In this document: positions 6,168 to 6,434 of the stretch, piece by piece
How positions within the stretch are numbered: position 1 is the stretch's first letter
How the letters are laid out: the number at the start of each line of letters is the position of its first letter
From: Candidatus Bathyarchaeota archaeon
GTDB lineage: Archaea > Thermoproteota > Bathyarchaeia > RBG-16-48-13 > GCA-020355125
Length of the DNA: 6,434 nt
Reading direction: 5' to 3'
Assembly: GCA_030671165.1 (NCBI GenBank)
Contig: DAOVAG010000047.1
Span: 1 to 6,434, forward strand
Notes under the pieces: generated by a model
What the model was told of the DNA's origin: nothing
Databases searched by the model: none
The model's input: only the letters and a program-made list of their open reading frames with translations
Position numbers and translations under genes: made by a program

Positions 6168-6179
6168 CCATATACTTAG
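6168..6179 (-). promoter_or_regulatory. Possible TATA box for the ATP-NAD kinase gene
   Basis: The minus strand reads CTAAGTATATGG here, a modest TATA-like match. The predicted transcript start near 6147 would give a leader of about 70 nt ahead of the TTG at 6076. Other A/T-rich stretches nearby could serve equally well, so this is a weak call. Confidence 0.25.
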
Positions 6180-6232
6180 TTAACATGAGTCATATCCGGA
6201 AAAACTACATTTTTTTAATACAATTTTTCACA

Positions 6233-6263
6233 ATCAATCCTTTCTATTGATCTTTATTTTTTT
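6233..6263 (+). terminator. Weak hairpin plus T-run, terminator-like, plus strand
   Basis: ATCAAT (6233-6238) and ATTGAT (6246-6251) form a 6-bp, almost all A/T stem with a 7-base loop, followed within five bases by seven T (6257-6263). The shape resembles a rho-independent terminator, but no plus-strand gene lies upstream: 4955-6076 is coded on the other strand. It may mark the end of an unseen short plus-strand RNA or be chance in AT-rich DNA. Confidence 0.2.
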
Positions 6264-6434
6264 ACACATAATTATTATTTTTACATTTTTTTTTATCTCA
6301 TCATGAATATTTTAATGTCGATGAAACTACGTATTTCAGAGAAAAAACTCTAGATATTAAATACGTTTAATGCTTGTTATAGAGCGAAGGGAAATAATTT
6401 TTAATTTAGAGTACAGTCTTATATGTATTCGGAC

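Larger units (their letters stand above)
6106..6434. other. AT-rich intergenic region with T-tracts, no supported gene
   Basis: About 330 very AT-rich bases lie upstream of the ATP-NAD kinase gene. Plus-strand T-runs occur at 6210-6216, 6224-6228, 6257-6263, 6278-6282 and 6286-6294. An inverted repeat, ATCAAT (6233-6238) and ATTGAT (6246-6251), precedes the third. The only reading frames are trivial: a 16-codon plus-strand frame from ATG 6303, and a 25-codon minus-strand frame open from the right edge to a stop at about 6357, which I cannot match to a family. An ATG at 6423 (MYSD to the edge) sits about 20 bases after the A/T box AATTTTTAATTT and could begin a nearly leaderless gene, but four codons prove nothing. 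I see no tRNA, origin repeats or CRISPR here. Confidence 0.5.

Noticed and set aside
6290..6310. Box C/D small RNA on the minus strand (a perfect C-box-like ATGATGA near 6297-6305)
   Set aside because: No CTGA D box or internal C'/D' pair follows at a suitable distance in the downstream AT-rich sequence.
6357..6434. C-terminal end of a minus-strand gene entering from the right edge
   Set aside because: The frame is open for only about 25 codons, encodes no recognisable motif, and could easily occur by chance. A T6 run just beyond its stop is suggestive but not enough.

Overview
The window is AT-rich and most likely archaeal. The signs are an archaeal/eukaryote-style isoleucyl-tRNA synthetase, an archaeal-type ATP-NAD kinase, a small protein resembling the eukaryotic proteasome assembly chaperone PAC4, A/T-rich TATA-like boxes upstream of genes, oligo-T tracts after genes, and frequent TTG/GTG starts. 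A TACK lineage such as Bathyarchaeia, or an Asgard relative, would fit. That placement is inference: there is no rRNA here to settle it.

Layout, left to right. (1) The first 111 bases are the N-terminus of a thioredoxin reductase on the minus strand, cut by the window edge. (2) A divergent promoter region separates it from a plus-strand endonuclease III (nth) with complete catalytic and [4Fe-4S] motifs, followed by a compact hairpin plus T-run. (3) A 116-residue PAC4-like protein follows on the plus strand, with its own putative TATA box and trailing T-tracts. (4) A 1120-codon ileS follows on the plus strand behind a TATA-like box and a GAGGAGG Shine-Dalgarno element. (5) A 373-codon ATP-NAD kinase family gene lies tail to tail with ileS, one base between the stop codons, and is preceded on its own strand by a good Shine-Dalgarno. 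(6) The last ~330 bases are very AT-rich, with T-tracts and a small hairpin but no gene I can defend.

The genes do not form one pathway. Thioredoxin reductase uses NAD(P)H and NAD kinase supplies NADP(H), so both ends touch redox cofactors, but they are over 4 kb apart and separately promoted. The rest are housekeeping functions: base excision repair, probable proteasome assembly, and translation.

The most notable observation is the IleRS. The near-universal class I signature HxGH is replaced by GVHH, and KMSKS is replaced by EMHKS. The enzyme also has a roughly 40-residue insertion before its editing domain and a modified editing-site motif. This is a coherent variant class rather than a damaged gene, because both zinc sites, the editing aspartate and the anticodon-domain motifs are intact. 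The second is the archaeal PAC4-like protein. I found no CRISPR array, mobile element, tRNA or rRNA, and no convincing defence or other multi-gene novel system.
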